Part shown: piece by piece, positions 35,601 through 46,300 of the stretch
Numbering within the stretch: position 1 is the first letter of the stretch
How the letters are laid out: every line of letters begins with the position of its first letter
DNA from: Dreissena polymorpha
Taxonomy: Eukaryota > Mollusca > Bivalvia > Myida > Dreissenidae
DNA length: 64,000 bases
Direction: 5' to 3'
Assembly: GCF_020536995.1 (NCBI RefSeq)
Contig: NC_068356.1
Location: forward strand, 87,401,941-87,465,940
Notes under the pieces: model-generated
Told to the model about the DNA's origin: nothing
Seen by the model: only the letters and a program-made list of their open reading frames with translations
Database searches by the model: none
Position numbers and translations under genes: made by a program

Positions 35601-37743
35601 TCTTGGAAGATATCCACATAGAAGTATTGCAAAACGACCCGTCATTAACAGTAACGTAATCGCCACAACTTTCATTCATCTTAATATTAAAGTCACTGAC
35701 TTGAATTCGATACCACGTGTCTACGGTTCCAACAAAATTCCACGTGCAGACGACGCCTGAAGGAATGACACGAGAATAGCCAGGGAAACGTAGACTGTTA
35801 GTGTCCCCTATAACTGTGTGAAACGATGTTGAACAATCTGAAATGTCGAAAATCAGTGCAGGGTATTGGAATAATTATAAAAACGAACACAGAACGTACG
35901 GTTGTGGGGAAACTAAAAGTGACATGAAGATCTAGACGTGTCACTTTATTGCTGTTTTTGTTTATTCTTTATAAAAAACATTGTTGACACGAAACCCTAT
36001 TGATTTCTTTTCTTTGCTTTTTTTAATTGTAAAATATATCTTTCATTGTTTTATAACATTCTAAAGTAAAAAGTACAAGAAACACGAAATCAGAGCGGAC
36101 ATTACGATACAGCGTGCATATCTATTTATGATATGAGTCTTGTTCTGAGAAAACCGGGCATAATGCATGTGCGTAAAGTGTCGTCCCAGATTAGCCTGTG
36201 CAGTCCGCAGAGGCTAATCATGGACTTCACTTTCCGCTTTTATTACATTTTTCGTTTAAATGAAGTCTCTTCTTAGCAAAAATCCAATTAAGACGGAAAG
36301 TGTCGTCCCTGATTAGCCTGTGCGGACTAATCTGGGACGACACTTTACGTACATGCATTATGCCTGGTTTTCTCAGAACAAGACTTATATAATGCGAATG
36401 AATTGGCTTTTGCCTAAGATTTATGCAGTGCTGCTGAACGATTTGTTTATTCAATTAATTGAGATGTCAACGGTTAGACTATGGGGAAAACGTTGATTCA
36501 TATGAGCAAACTTACTCGCTCTTCCATAGCCGATCCCGTACAATTGTCGTGTCCCATTAACTACCTGGTACACGCTTACTTTATACAGGCTTCCCGGATA
36601 TTGGTCCGTGCTCACGTTCACTGAGAAACTCGTGCCGATCACGTCCAAGACGCCATGGTATTCGGTACCCATGACGTCATATGTAAGGTCCCACGATTGT
36701 ACAGAAATGTTCGATGGATCCCATTCTATTTGCAGTTGAGCTGGTAGTGTGGTAACTTGAATCTTTGCTTTTGCGAAATCTGAAATAGTACATCATTATC
36801 TATTAGTTTTATTTTGTTTTCCTTGGTTTTCGAAATCGGTTTAACGTTTCTTATCTTTGATTTGCAGGTCCAAATATCGTTATAAAAGTATGTTTTAGGG
36901 GTTAAAGGGGCCTTTTCACGTTTTGTACATTGACAAAATTGAAAAAAAATGTTTCAGATTTGCAAATTTTCGTTGGAGTTATGACATGTGCGAGGAAATT
37001 GTTATACTGAACATTTTGCTATGCTCTTAAATATCAATTACATGCACCTTTGGCAGATTTAAAAACCTAACAATTATAAAGCGTAACAAACAGGAAACGA
37101 TTGAATAATTTGGAGCGTTCCGTTGTCATCGTTATATTTTGTGACATTACGAGGATTGCTTATATAAAGTATAAAATACTCTGCGCACTATAGATGGCCG
37201 AGTGGTTTTAATGTTAGACTTTTACTCTAAGCGTCAGTGATTCGAACCCAGTTATGGATAATATATTTCTTTATTTATTTTTACTGGATCTTTTTTGGCC
37301 AATGTTTACATAAATAAATTAAAAGCATTTCATGAAAAACTTCAATACATGCCAAAATCTGTGAATAGGTCCCTTTAAGTTTAAGACATTTCTATAATGT
37401 TTGTTCACATATTTTTACGAACGAAATAAAGGTTCTTAAGATGGTTTTAATTTTAGGATTAAATTAAGATTGCGCAAGCGACGAAATAATACAGAGCATC
37501 AATATCTGATGGCCATTCCAAAATTAATGAATACAATAATATTTGTCTATCGCCCATTTATCATCCTTACAATTCAAAACAAATAGAGCTTTCGAGCAAT
37601 TAACGAGTCTTGTTTATTTAATTGTTTAAAAAAATACAGACATTTTTGCATTGTAAGACAATACACATAAACATTAACATTTAGTTACCAATCACGACAA
37701 ATCCAACACATAAAACGATGAAAAAATAAATTTTCGTATTCAT
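23891..37743 (-). CDS. Surface protein with four FN3-CUB pairs, Ser/Thr-rich stalk and hydrophobic tail
   Basis: I do not recognise a named orthologue. Exons: 37743-37689 (signal), 36779-36516 (FN3), 35837-35523 (CUB), 34619-34335 (FN3), 33726-33397 (CUB), 33136-32852 (FN3), 31501-31178 (CUB), 27735-27451 (FN3), 26060-25689 (CUB), 24913-24191 (stalk), 23991-23891 (tail). Every junction is phase 1, so each module is a symmetric cassette. The total is 1112 aa. Each CUB has four cysteines and each FN3 exon has the WxPP-type strand or an equivalent (WDPSN, WEPPSY, WAPPAH, WRPPPF). The stalk (residues 839-1079) is Ser/Thr-rich with N-glycosylation sites. The C-terminus is GSGSTTRMQSS then a roughly 24-residue hydrophobic run with no charged cytoplasmic tail, which suggests GPI anchoring (inference; a simple membrane anchor is possible). 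AATAAA lies on the minus strand at 23746-23741. Likely role: adhesion, recognition or matrix binding. Confidence 0.9.
24191..24913 (-). CDS. FN3-CUB protein exon 10: Ser/Thr-rich stalk
   Basis: 241 codons, phase 1-1. It starts at the acceptor ACTTAG/ATGAAC (the better-looking CGCAG 41 bases earlier is out of phase). It is rich in Ser, Thr and Pro (AFTSTSSSSYSSCVPSTSTL, STTESTLSSSPTIEPIST), as in O-glycosylated mucin-like stalks. The plus strand also stays open here, as a composition-driven shadow. Confidence 0.75.
25689..26060 (-). CDS. FN3-CUB protein exon 9: CUB module 4
   Basis: 124 codons, phase 1-1, the longest CUB exon. It reads CGGVVEIGLEPVYISSPGYG, then ILCDWSI, ISCGSYLR and TRCAGIG. 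The start CGG...ISSPGYG is the classical CUB opening. Confidence 0.9.
26826..27088. mobile_element. Palindromic MITE, copy 10 (best preserved)
   Basis: A full-length copy usable as reference: outer ends GAGTCTTGTTCTTAGAAAAC and GTTTTCTCAGAACACGACTC; inner palindromes AGCCTGTGCAGTCCACACAGG and AGCCTGTGCGGACTGCACAGG; ACTTTCCGCC and GCGGAAAGTGTCG around a centre of about 55 bases. It is intronic in the FN3-CUB gene. Confidence 0.9.
27451..27735 (-). CDS. FN3-CUB protein exon 8: FN3 module 4
   Basis: 95 codons, phase 1-1. It reads APENVSMQTTQYGIVVQWRP, then FVNGYAIIYVIGNDGS and VNVWIRSIGDVEDS, a textbook FN3 pattern. Confidence 0.9.
27781..27813. repeat. Poly(T)-poly(G) tract
   Basis: About 21 T followed by about 10 G, some 45 bases upstream (minus-strand sense) of FN3 module 4, in the intron. 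On the transcript it reads C-run then A-run. Confidence 0.85.
28007..28145. mobile_element. Hairpin MITE with AACAGCATAAAACC arms
   Basis: AACAGCATAAAACCAGAACAG and CTGTTCGGGTTTTATGCTGTT are inverted, with AGAAGCAAC / GTTGCTTAT outside them and TTAACCCTATCCAAC at the left edge. It is non-coding and intronic. Confidence 0.65.
28850..29620. repeat. Worn tandem repeat with CCTCTAGAGTGG units
   Basis: Two good adjacent units of about 70 bases (29104-29245: ATTCTGACAAAGTTTTATCA... GTGGCCTCTAGAGTGGT) sit within a longer stretch of decayed relatives sharing TTTCCAGATAAAC and CAAGATTTGAACTTG. It is an old, degenerate tandem element with no coding content. Confidence 0.6.
30555..30767. mobile_element. 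MITE with TTAACCCTTT ends and a central palindrome
   Basis: The ends TTAACCCTTTCAGTGCTGG and CCAGCATGCAAAGGGTTAA are inverted repeats. Inside is a strong palindrome: CAGTTTGGATGCAGATGAGA with the matching TCTCATCAGGATCCAAACTG around GCCAC...GTGGC. It is intronic in the FN3-CUB gene, 0.4 kb after CUB module 3. Confidence 0.8.
31178..31501 (-). CDS. FN3-CUB protein exon 7: CUB module 3
   Basis: 108 codons, phase 1-1. Cysteines are in GCGNQF, VVCNWSV, VNCTKD and PLCGNQ. YDIERRGFHLVIIS closes the fold. The next intron (27736-31177) is the longest in this gene and holds two MITE-like hairpins and a worn tandem repeat. Confidence 0.88.
32205..32700. repeat. GAT/GCT trinucleotide microsatellite, about 0.5 kb
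   Basis: Starts as mixed GTT/GCT repeats and becomes nearly pure GAT (ATG/TGA phase) from about 32400 to 32690. Both strands appear open only because the triplet lacks stops in two phases. It lies between CUB module 3 and FN3 module 3, so it is intronic. Confidence 0.95.
32852..33136 (-). CDS. FN3-CUB protein exon 6: FN3 module 3
   Basis: 95 codons, phase 1-1. It reads SPPQNVHATVEQDEIRISWA and then YVFRMSASTDGGQSAF. The intron downstream carries the long GAT microsatellite. Confidence 0.88.
33397..33726 (-). CDS. FN3-CUB protein exon 5: CUB module 2
   Basis: 110 codons, phase 1-1. Cysteines are in GCKKDY, VHCTFTF, SFCRVP and RFCSDH. The domain closes with the typical FDSGLNTRGVGFNFSIQS, matching the CUB GF.l.Y strand. 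Confidence 0.88.
33957..33995. repeat. Short near-perfect palindrome
   Basis: GCTTCAATTGTTTGATTAA followed by TTAATCAAACAATTGAAGC, separated by one base. It lies in the intron between FN3 module 2 and CUB module 2. Confidence 0.85.
34335..34619 (-). CDS. FN3-CUB protein exon 4: FN3 module 2
   Basis: 95 codons, phase 1-1. It reads APTNVTAYAPDDVINVTWEP, then the F-strand segment NFTVQIRSVSADVT. A downstream acceptor (CACAG) is out of phase, so 34619 is chosen. Confidence 0.85.
35246..35510. mobile_element. Palindromic MITE, copy 11
   Basis: Full length and moderately diverged, with ends GAGCCGCGCTTTGTTAAAA and TTTTTCACAGAGCACGGCTC. It ends 13 bases from the 3' splice side of CUB module 1 (exon 3). 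Confidence 0.85.
35523..35837 (-). CDS. FN3-CUB protein exon 3: CUB module 1
   Basis: 105 codons, phase 1-1. The four CUB cysteines occur in C-STSF, VVCTWNF, ESCGDYV and SFCNTS. A palindromic MITE lies immediately downstream (35246-35510), ending 13 bases from the donor. Confidence 0.85.
36133..36388. mobile_element. Palindromic MITE, copy 12
   Basis: Near full length. The first palindrome AGCCTGTGCAGTCCGCAGAGG is intact; the second lacks about 12 bases (GTGCGGACTAATCTGGGACG). It is intronic in the FN3-CUB gene. Confidence 0.85.
36516..36779 (-). CDS. FN3-CUB protein exon 2: FN3 module 1
   Basis: 88 codons, phase 1-1. TTLPAQLQIEWDPSN supplies the B-strand Trp, and SLYKVSVYQVVNG the F-strand Tyr. 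It is shorter than the other three FN3 exons, which are all exactly 95 codons. Confidence 0.8.
36902..37378. mobile_element. TTAA-flanked element with tRNA-Ser-like segment, 477 bp
   Basis: The ends TTAAAGGGGCCTTTTCAC and GTGAATAGGTCCCTTTAA are inverted and begin in TTAA. It shares ACGAGGATTGCTTATATA and AATACATGCCAAAATCTGT with the 21011-22551 element. The tRNA-like part has A box TGGCCGAGTGG (37195-37205) and B box GATTCGAACCC (37239-37249). It lies in intron 1 of the FN3-CUB gene. Confidence 0.8.
37689..37743 (-). CDS. FN3-CUB protein exon 1: signal peptide
   Basis: MNTKIYFFIVLCVGFVVIG: Lys4 followed by a hydrophobic stretch, ending at GTAACT in phase 1. The ATG is the first in this frame, and the next exon joins as D-F-A-K-A-K. 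Confidence 0.75.
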
Positions 37744-40200
37744 GTTAAATGTTGTAACCTTTCTTTCACTGGCTTAAAGTTAATGAAAATTATTTTTAAA
37801 ACTATATCTTTCGGATTTAAGACGTTTAAATGCAACACTTAAAAGAGGGACACCTGCCCCTTTATCAACTACGCCCAAGTCTTCGATAAGTTTAGAGATA
37901 ATTTGGGGTAAATGGGTATTTTGGTGAAATATCGATGGTCATTTATTGCATTTAAGTACTTTTAAACCTATAGAAATGAACTCAGTGTGCTGTTTGTTTA
38001 TCAATTCAGTCAATATATCGTTGCATTTTGATAATACACTAACCAGCACGAACATAATTAACGCGACAAAATTGAAAATGAATGATAATATTGTAGTAAT
38101 TAATCTACACAGTATAACAGCAGCACTTTATCTTTAGTTAATATTAGGATTAAAGAACAATCGTAGTGAAAAACACTAGCCGCAATTATGCGAACATAGC
38201 ATGCAACTAAAATAAAGTGACTAAAATCTTTTCAAATATTTATTGGATTATGTTATATTTGATTGTTCAGGATGCAATAATGAATATTGGTATCGCTAGG
38301 CCCATGCTTGTCCATGCTTGCATAAATTTATATAAATGCCGTCTTAAAAAACGCACTGTACCTAATCAGTTTTGTCTTTCAAAATACATCGGTCATCTTA
38401 CAAACTTTTCCCCGTACCCACCTAGTTTGATATAGCAAATAAATCAGTAATGCCCAACAGTAAACAATCGATTTACTTCGTTGAACATCGTTTTCACAAA
38501 ACAATATTATTAGAATGCAGAACGAAAATGGAACTGTGTGTTCAATTATACTTCGTGAATTAAATGCAATTGAACGTAAATGCCATCATTAATTGATGTA
38601 CGTGTGTGTTGTGATGACAGTTTCGACTGCATGGTAACAGATTGGAAGCTGTTGCGAGGAGTTAATTATAATTAAATATACCTCCCGCCTGTGTGAGACT
38701 TTTATAGAAATGAGCCTCGCTTTTAGAAAACAGTGTTTAATGCATGTGCGGTAAGTTTCGTATTATATTAGCCTGTGCAGTCTGCACGGGCAAATTAGGG
38801 ACGACACTTTGTGCGTTTATTGTATTTTTCGCTTATGAGAAATATCTCCTAAGTTAAAATTCAGTTTAAGTGGATAGTATCGTCCATGATTTCCCCGTGC
38901 GGATTGCACAGGCTTTTCTGGGACGACACTTTCCGCACCGTGCATTTAACTCCGTTTTCCCTACGCGATAGTCAAATCAAGGCTAAATCAACTCAAACGC
39001 TGTCATGTTTGTTTTCATATCGCTTCGAACAATCTCTTTTCCCTCTGGGTAAAGTGTCATGTACAGCACAAAGTATACAGCTGCGATCATGCAGGCTTGC
39101 CATATGTTGATATGTCAATTTTAACAAGAGTGTATGACATTCGTTATATAGCTATTAATGACCAACAAAAAAGTTGTACGTTGAGACCATCGGTGAACGA
39201 ACGTCACACCAATATGACGTCATGGTGACAACAGTTGTCATCCGTCAGCAGTCGATTATAACAACATTATAACTCATTTGATGTATTTGATGAAATATCT
39301 AGATTTCTCGGGGTCAATTACACTGATTTAGTTACGCGTGTATTGATGTTCTAGTTCTTAATTTGAGATCGTTTTAATTAATAAATGTGAAAAAGCACAA
39401 TACTTTGCCTGATTAAAATTTGAACATACCCTCTTCTTTACCTTGAGTATTTTATGTACTTAGTTAATTAATGCAAACATTAATGCTATAAGAGCACTTT
39501 TGTCCGATTTAGTTCGCAAATAAACGGAAGATCATTACATAATGTTAAATATAGTGCAAAGTGATTTATAATGCAATATTTTATTGTTTTGTATTTCTAG
39601 TAACTTTGCATTACCGGTACATTTATGATCATTTTAATTCAATATAATTAATTGTAGCTAGGGCCATGGATGAATTAAGATGTACCTTGACTGTACATGC
39701 CAGTACCGCAACCTTATAGATAAGTGTTTTTATTCGTCTTTCTATTTAGCACGTGTTCACGCTTTTTTGCGGAAAGAATTGTCTTGTGGTGTCCAAGATG
39801 TAAATTGAATCTGAGTTTCTACCACAAAAGCAACACGCAAACATTACGCGCATTAGAGTTATAAGTATGAATTAAAATTGCAACAAATATTACGTTTTTT
39901 GCGTGATGATTTCAAATAAGTGGTTTTAATATTCAAACATAAGTATTTAACTAGACCGTATATCTATTTATTATTTTAATTAAAACTAGATCTGTATGCA
40001 TAAGGTTGCCCGTTATCTGTGTATATCTGTATAGGCATCTTGCAGATTCGTTCAATGTATGCATGCTTTTAACGTCTTATGTTTAATTTTGAGGTTATTG
40101 TGACATTTAAAAGAAATGTATTTAAATGACACGTAAACATTTCTATATAAAATAAACAGAAGAGCAGTATTGTAAAATATATTTGACACGTCACGAAATC
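37744..40200. other. Intergenic stretch between divergent FN3-CUB and PDI genes
   Basis: This would hold the FN3-CUB promoter and any upstream control of PDI. Apart from one MITE (38693-38975) I see only AT-rich sequence with short spurious frames, and no recognisable gene or RNA. Confidence 0.6.
38693..38975. mobile_element. Palindromic MITE, copy 13 (diverged)
   Basis: AATGAGCCTCGCTTTTAGAAA starts it; AGCCTGTGCAGTCTGCACGGG, GGGACGACACTTTGTGCG and TGCGGATTGCACAGGCTTTT follow. The right end is worn. Confidence 0.7.
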
Positions 40201-40258
40201 CGGGACCGGTTGTAAACGTTGCCCGAAGCTCCGTGTTTTGTACGAAACACAATCTCGA

Positions 40259-40277
40259 CCAATAAAATCACAACACG
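40259..40277 (+). promoter_or_regulatory. ERSE-like site in the PDI promoter
   Basis: CCAAT, nine bases, then ACACG. The ER stress response element consensus is CCAAT-N9-CCACG, so spacing is exact with one mismatch. It lies 110-128 bases before the PDI start codon, where ATF6/NF-Y sites of ER chaperone genes normally sit. Confidence 0.6.
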
Positions 40278-40295
40278 AGAATTGCCGGTCGATAA

Positions 40296-40305
40296 GCGCA
40301 TGCGC
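40296..40305. promoter_or_regulatory. NRF-1-like palindrome in the PDI promoter
   Basis: GCGCATGCGC, the core of the NRF-1 consensus, about 82-91 bases before the ATG. There is no TATA box at a fitting distance, which suits a housekeeping-type promoter. Confidence 0.5.
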
Positions 40306-40386
40306 ACTCTCACTACCGGTCTCTTTTGCCACGTTGATCACAACAGAACTGAAGTGTCATTTCATTTCGAGCAAGATTTGACAAAA

Positions 40387-43300
40387 ATGCAAGTCCTAGG
40401 AGTTTTCTTACTGATTGCCATTGCAGGCACATTTGCAGGGGAATATAAAGATGAGAAAGGCGTCCTTGTTTTGACAGATGACGACATTGCAGATGCTATA
40501 GATGAGTTCAAATACATCTTAGTGGAATTTTGTAAGTTGGAATTTGTGTTTCGCTTAGCAAAAGCAGACGCTAATGTGAGCATAATTTGTGTGGTGAAGT
40601 TATTATTTTTTTGCTGTTATTCTGTATGTTTTGCATTATTCACAATGAAAATAACAAGATATTTGACTTATAATGCTTGAAAATTTAATAAATCGGTGTT
40701 GTTTGTTGCAATATGTCAATACTGAAATTAATAGGTTTTTAATTTGTTTTTACTTTTCCAGACTTAACAATAATTTTCTTCTTATTTTAAAAATGTGCAG
40801 CAATGCACTGATTTCTTATAATTTATACATACTGATGAATGACTAACATATGTTCTTATTGAATATGCTTAAAGAAGAAGTATTTAAAATAATAATTCAG
40901 TCTTAAACATTTTAATATCACTCACATTTTGCATGGTCCCGTGTTATACACATTTTCTGCTGAACCTACCAAATTAACAGATTTTCTTATGACACGTATT
41001 TTGTCTTTGCTTAACAGTCGTAAATATACAAATCAAACCTATTAAGGAACTACTTATTTGATGATTGACTTGCGGAGGTGTAATAATTTGCTGCGGAGGT
41101 GTAATCATTTGCATGTTATTATTTACTATTGTAGATGCCCCATGGTGCGGACATTGCCAAGCCCTTGTCCCAGAATATGAAAAAGCAGCACAAACACTTG
41201 CTGCTGAAGGCAGTGAGATTCGTCTGGCTAAAGTTGATGCAACAATTCAGCAAAAAAGTGCTGCCAAATATGAAGTTAAAGGCTATCCAACTATCAAATT
41301 CTTCAGAAATGGAAAGCCTAGTGATTACAATGGTATGTGCATGAGAATTTGATTAGTCATCATAAAAGTCTCAAAAGTCATTGCTTGCCTAAATTTATTG
41401 TAAACTCTAAACCATCACTCTCCCAAATTTCAGTTTACGCCAGTCAACTTCTACATATTAAAACTTTTTCTCACATGGACTTCTTCAGTTGTAAATTTGA
41501 GGCTGTCGTTTGGGAAACATATGTTGTTTTGTCAGCTTGGAAAATGGGCAGAACGTAAGCCTCAAATTTGAAGAAAAAAACGCTTTTGCCCTCATGCATT
41601 TTTACCGTCTTTGTCCGAGGGTTACAAAATTTTGTGGAGACTGTTTGATCCATTAATGTATTGCAATGTCTTTCATTTATCTAGTCTTTTTGCCGCCTGG
41701 TTTTTAATCTCTTTAAATATTTTCTTGGTGTGCTATCAGTGGACTTTTCGTGCGAACAAATTCCCAATCTCGAAATTTCTTTTTTTCCCTAAATGATCAG
41801 GAAAAGGCATAAAGAACTTTTTTAAACCTCCATTCAGCTGGCCGCACAGCTGCTGATATGGTCAACTGGCTGAAGAAGAAGACCGGCCCGCCAGCTGTCA
41901 CCCTGTCAACTGTGGAGGAGGCCAACAAGATGATTGAAAAGGATGAGGTTGTTGTCATTGGATATTTCAAGGTAATCACTCATAACTCATACCTTTAAAT
42001 TTGCTTTATGATACTGAACATGTATTACTGAATAAATGTTGGTAAATGCCTTATTATTTGTTACAATACTTTCTTAATGGTTTATATTTTAAATATGACA
42101 GTGACACTGTACTCTTGCTTTTGTTAAGCACATTTTGAAATGAAAATGCAATTTTGGGATTGGAAATTGTTCGCCAGAATGTACTTAGATTTGGGAAAAT
42201 TTTAATTTAATATACCTCTTTATAAAATTATAATTATAAGAAAAAAATCATATTAATTATTTTGAATTTTAGTTTTATACTTTGTTAGATGTCATTAAGT
42301 GATTTTTTTTATTGCATTTTACGGACTTGTATGTACAGCTGAAAAAGATCTGTGAAAACAGTTTCTTTCCTTCATTTTGGGAATGGGGCTGGGTATTTAA
42401 GAATGAGGAAGAATCCTGTTGTTTTGGAAAAAAATGGGAATATTAGTTTGTTGTTTTTGCTTTCTTAGAAATAATATAAAATTGAGAATAAAATTGTTTT
42501 TACATTATATACATTTTGAATCTTAACATTGGGACTCTTAGGCAGTCATGAGTTAATAATGTACCTTTTGAGATTAAGAATGGGTCCAAATTTCTGCCCC
42601 AAATTTGACAGAACAGCCACATTTTTGTTGTAGGAGAGGTCATGTAAACATATTTTCACGATAAGTGGAACCAAAAACAGCCACATAATGAAATAATTAT
42701 TAACCCTTATTTTAGTCTGCATACCAATAAACAGGTAACAATATATTTGCTTTTTGGAATCTGTGGATTTCTAAGTATTGTTAAGACTGGTATTGTTCTC
42801 CCATTTCTAGGAAGCAGATTCTGATGCTGCCAAGGTGTTCAATGAAGTAGCCGCAAGCACTGATGACATTCCATTTGGTATCACAACCAACAAGGATCTC
42901 TTCAAGGAGCATGAGATGGAATCAGATGGTGTCATGCTCTTCAAGAAGGTAATTTACTAGCATTTATATATAACCACACTTTTTATCCCCCGCCATAGGC
43001 GGATGGATATTGTTTTGGCGTTGTCTGTCTTTCTGTCAGCCTGGCACTTTTGTGTCCGGAGCCATATCTTGGAAGTGCTTTGGTGGATTTCATTGAAACT
43101 TGGTATGTGCATATATATATGGATAAGAGGATGATGCATGCAAAATGGCATTGTACACTATCTGTTAATAACGGAGTTATGGCCCTTTGTATCTTAAAAT
43201 AATGCTTTTAGCTGAGTGTCAAATATAACACTTTTGTGTCCAGAAGCAAATTGACGGGGAATATCAATTAAAAAAATTTGCTTGTTTAACCATAATATAT

Positions 43301-46300
43301 GAATACTGAAAATGAACTTCTATAGCTGGTGGGCTTGGGAATTTGATTTATGTGGGGTTATGCTTTTTAAGCCGGACACCACAAACATAACCATTTGATT
43401 TTCTGTCACAATTATTATAGAGCTTTATGTGTAAGCACGGTATGATGTGAAAATAAATTCATTAACGATACTTGGAATTGGGGTTTTAATTTGTATAATT
43501 GCTTTTTTTGTTAGTGGAATGAATGACATTAGTTAAAAAGTGATCAAATCTCTTTTTCCATGACTTTTAGACCATATTGAGACAGTTATGGCATGTGAGA
43601 GCATTGTGGTCTCCCAGGAGCAGTACCAGTATCAATGACCAGTTTATAACAATTTCACACTTATTATGAAATATGTTTCAGTTTGATGAAGGAAAGAACC
43701 GATTTGATGGTGAACATACAGCTGAGAATCTCAAGAATTTCATTACAAGCAACCAGCTTCCAACCGTTATTGAATTCACACAGGAGGTAATGTTTATAAG
43801 AGAATCATTGTGAATGACATTACACATGCCTAGGTTCATAGACATGTTATGAACCTTTGGTAATTTTACCTTGTGTCCTAAATGACCCTAAATCTGTACA
43901 TTTTTTTTAGTGTGAGCACAGCACTACAAAAAATTGGTAAAAAAAGGATAGCGGTCTCAATAGGTGACATAGTTAACTAGAAATGGCGCGGCAGAGGCCG
44001 ACGCGTATCCCCACGCCGAATGTTTGACCTAGGTGTGCCCCAGGGTTGGTAATGGGGCCATGCATAGCTGAGATTGACCGTATTGTCATAAGAGAAGTTC
44101 ATCATCAATTAGAAGTGAATTGGTGTAGAAATGAAGAAGTTATAGTAAAAGGCAATTTTGGGTGGGTGTGACATATGTGGGCAGGGCGCCCCAGGGTTGG
44201 TAATTGTGCCATGCATAGTTGAGATTGACCGTATTGTCATAAGAGAGGTTCAGTATCAATTTGAAGTGAATCGGTGTAGAAATGAAGAAATTATAGTAAA
44301 AGGCAATTTTGGGTGGGTGTGGTCTATGTGGGCGGGGCGCCCCAGGGTTGGTAATGGGGCCATGCATAGTTGAGATTGACTGTATTGTCATAAGAGAAGT
44401 TCAATATCAATTTGAAGTGAATCCGTGTAGAAATGAAGAAATTATAGTAAAGGCAATTTTGGGTGGGTGTGGTCTATGTGGGCGGGGCCCCAGGGTTGGT
44501 TATGGGGCCATGCATAGTTGAGATTGACCCTAATGTCATAAGAGAATTTCAGTATCAATTTGAAGTGAATCCGTGTAGAAATGAAAAAATTATAGTAAAT
44601 GGAATTTTTTGGTGGGTGTGGCCTATGTGGGCGGGCGCCCCAGGGTTGGGATTGGGGCCATGCATAGTTGAGATTGACCCTAATGTCATAACAAAAGTTC
44701 AGTATCAATTTGAAGTGAATCCGTGTAGAAATGAAAAAATTATAGTAAATGGAAATTTTTGGTGGGTGTGGCCTATGTGGGCGGGGCGCCCCAGGGTTGG
44801 GAATGGGGCCATGCATGGTTGAGATTGACCGTATTGTCATAGGTGAGGTCCAGTATCAATTTGAAGTGAATCGGTGTAGAAATAAAGAAGTAAATGTAAA
44901 ATAACCTAAAAAAATGAGTGATAATTTCTGACGCGGCCCCACCCCAACCCCTATAACTTTTGACCCAGGGGTCAGATCAAAATTCCAAATAGTGCAGGGT
45001 CGCACATATGCTCATAGCTACCATGTGTGTAAATTTCAAGGTTCTAGTGCTTTTAGTGTAGGAGGAGATAGTGGCCAGGACGGACGGACGGCGGAGATCA
45101 CCACAATATCCCCACCTTTTTTTCAAAAAGCGTGGGGATAATAAAGTTCATTAGTTGTGTAGCCTTGTCTTTAATTAAGCTTGAATCCTGGGTACTGCAA
45201 TTTTTTTTATTCATCCTGTTTAATACATTTGGATGTCATAAAATAGTCAATGGATTGGTGAATTTCTCTTTACTTTGATTTTGGCTGCAGAATACCTTGA
45301 CAATAGGAAATATACAAAGAAAGAACAGAAAATCAAAATTTAAGTTCCAAACCTTATTTGGAATCAGGTCCACTATGGGAATACAACACACTACTTAAAC
45401 AAAATATGGAAATCTAATTTTACTAAATGCAGTTTTTATTCAAATATTGAAAAATCATGGCCTTTTTATACGCCCGTCTATGACGGGACGTATTATGGTA
45501 TACCCCGCGTCCGTCTGTCTGTCCGTCCGTCTGTTAATGTCATACGCTACGTCAAATATCCTTTGACAGATTTTCTTCAAATTTTAACACAATCTTAATA
45601 TTGATAAACCCTGATCCCCTTTCGTTTTTGACGGAATTCTGAATTGTCGTTCCAGAGTTATGGGACTTTGTTCTTCAAAATTTCGTGATTTCATTGAATG
45701 TCCTACTGTAGCTCAAATATCCTTCGATGGATTTTTTTCAAATTTCAACACAATCTTAATATTGATAAACCCTGATCCCCTTTCGTTTTTGACGGAATTC
45801 TGAATTGTCGTTCCAGAGTTATGGGACTTTGTTCGTCAAAATTTCGTGATTTCATTGAATGTCCTACTGTAGCTCAAATATCCTTCGATGGATTTTTTTC
45901 AAATTTCAACACAATCTTAATATTGATAAACCCTGATCCCCTTTCGTTTTTGACGGAATTCTGAATTGTCGTTCCAGAGTTATGGGACTTTGTTCGTCAA
46001 AATTTCGTGATTTCATTGAATGTCCTACTGTAGCTCAAATATCCTTCGATGGATTTTTTTCAAATTTCAACACAATCTTAATATTGATTAACCCTGATCC
46101 CCTTTCGTTTTTGACGGAATTCTGAATTGTCGTTCCAGAGTTATGGGACTTTGTTCGTCAAAATTTCGTTATTTCATTGAATGTCCTACCGTAGCTCAAA
46201 TATCCTTCGATGGATTTTTTTCAAATTTCAACACAATCTTAATATTGATAAACCCTGATCCCCTTTCGTTTTTGACGGAATTCTGAATTGTTGTTCCACA

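Noticed and set aside
44442-44840. Overlapping 119- and 132-residue frames on both strands
   Set aside because: Tandem unit of about 150 bp, open by periodicity only.
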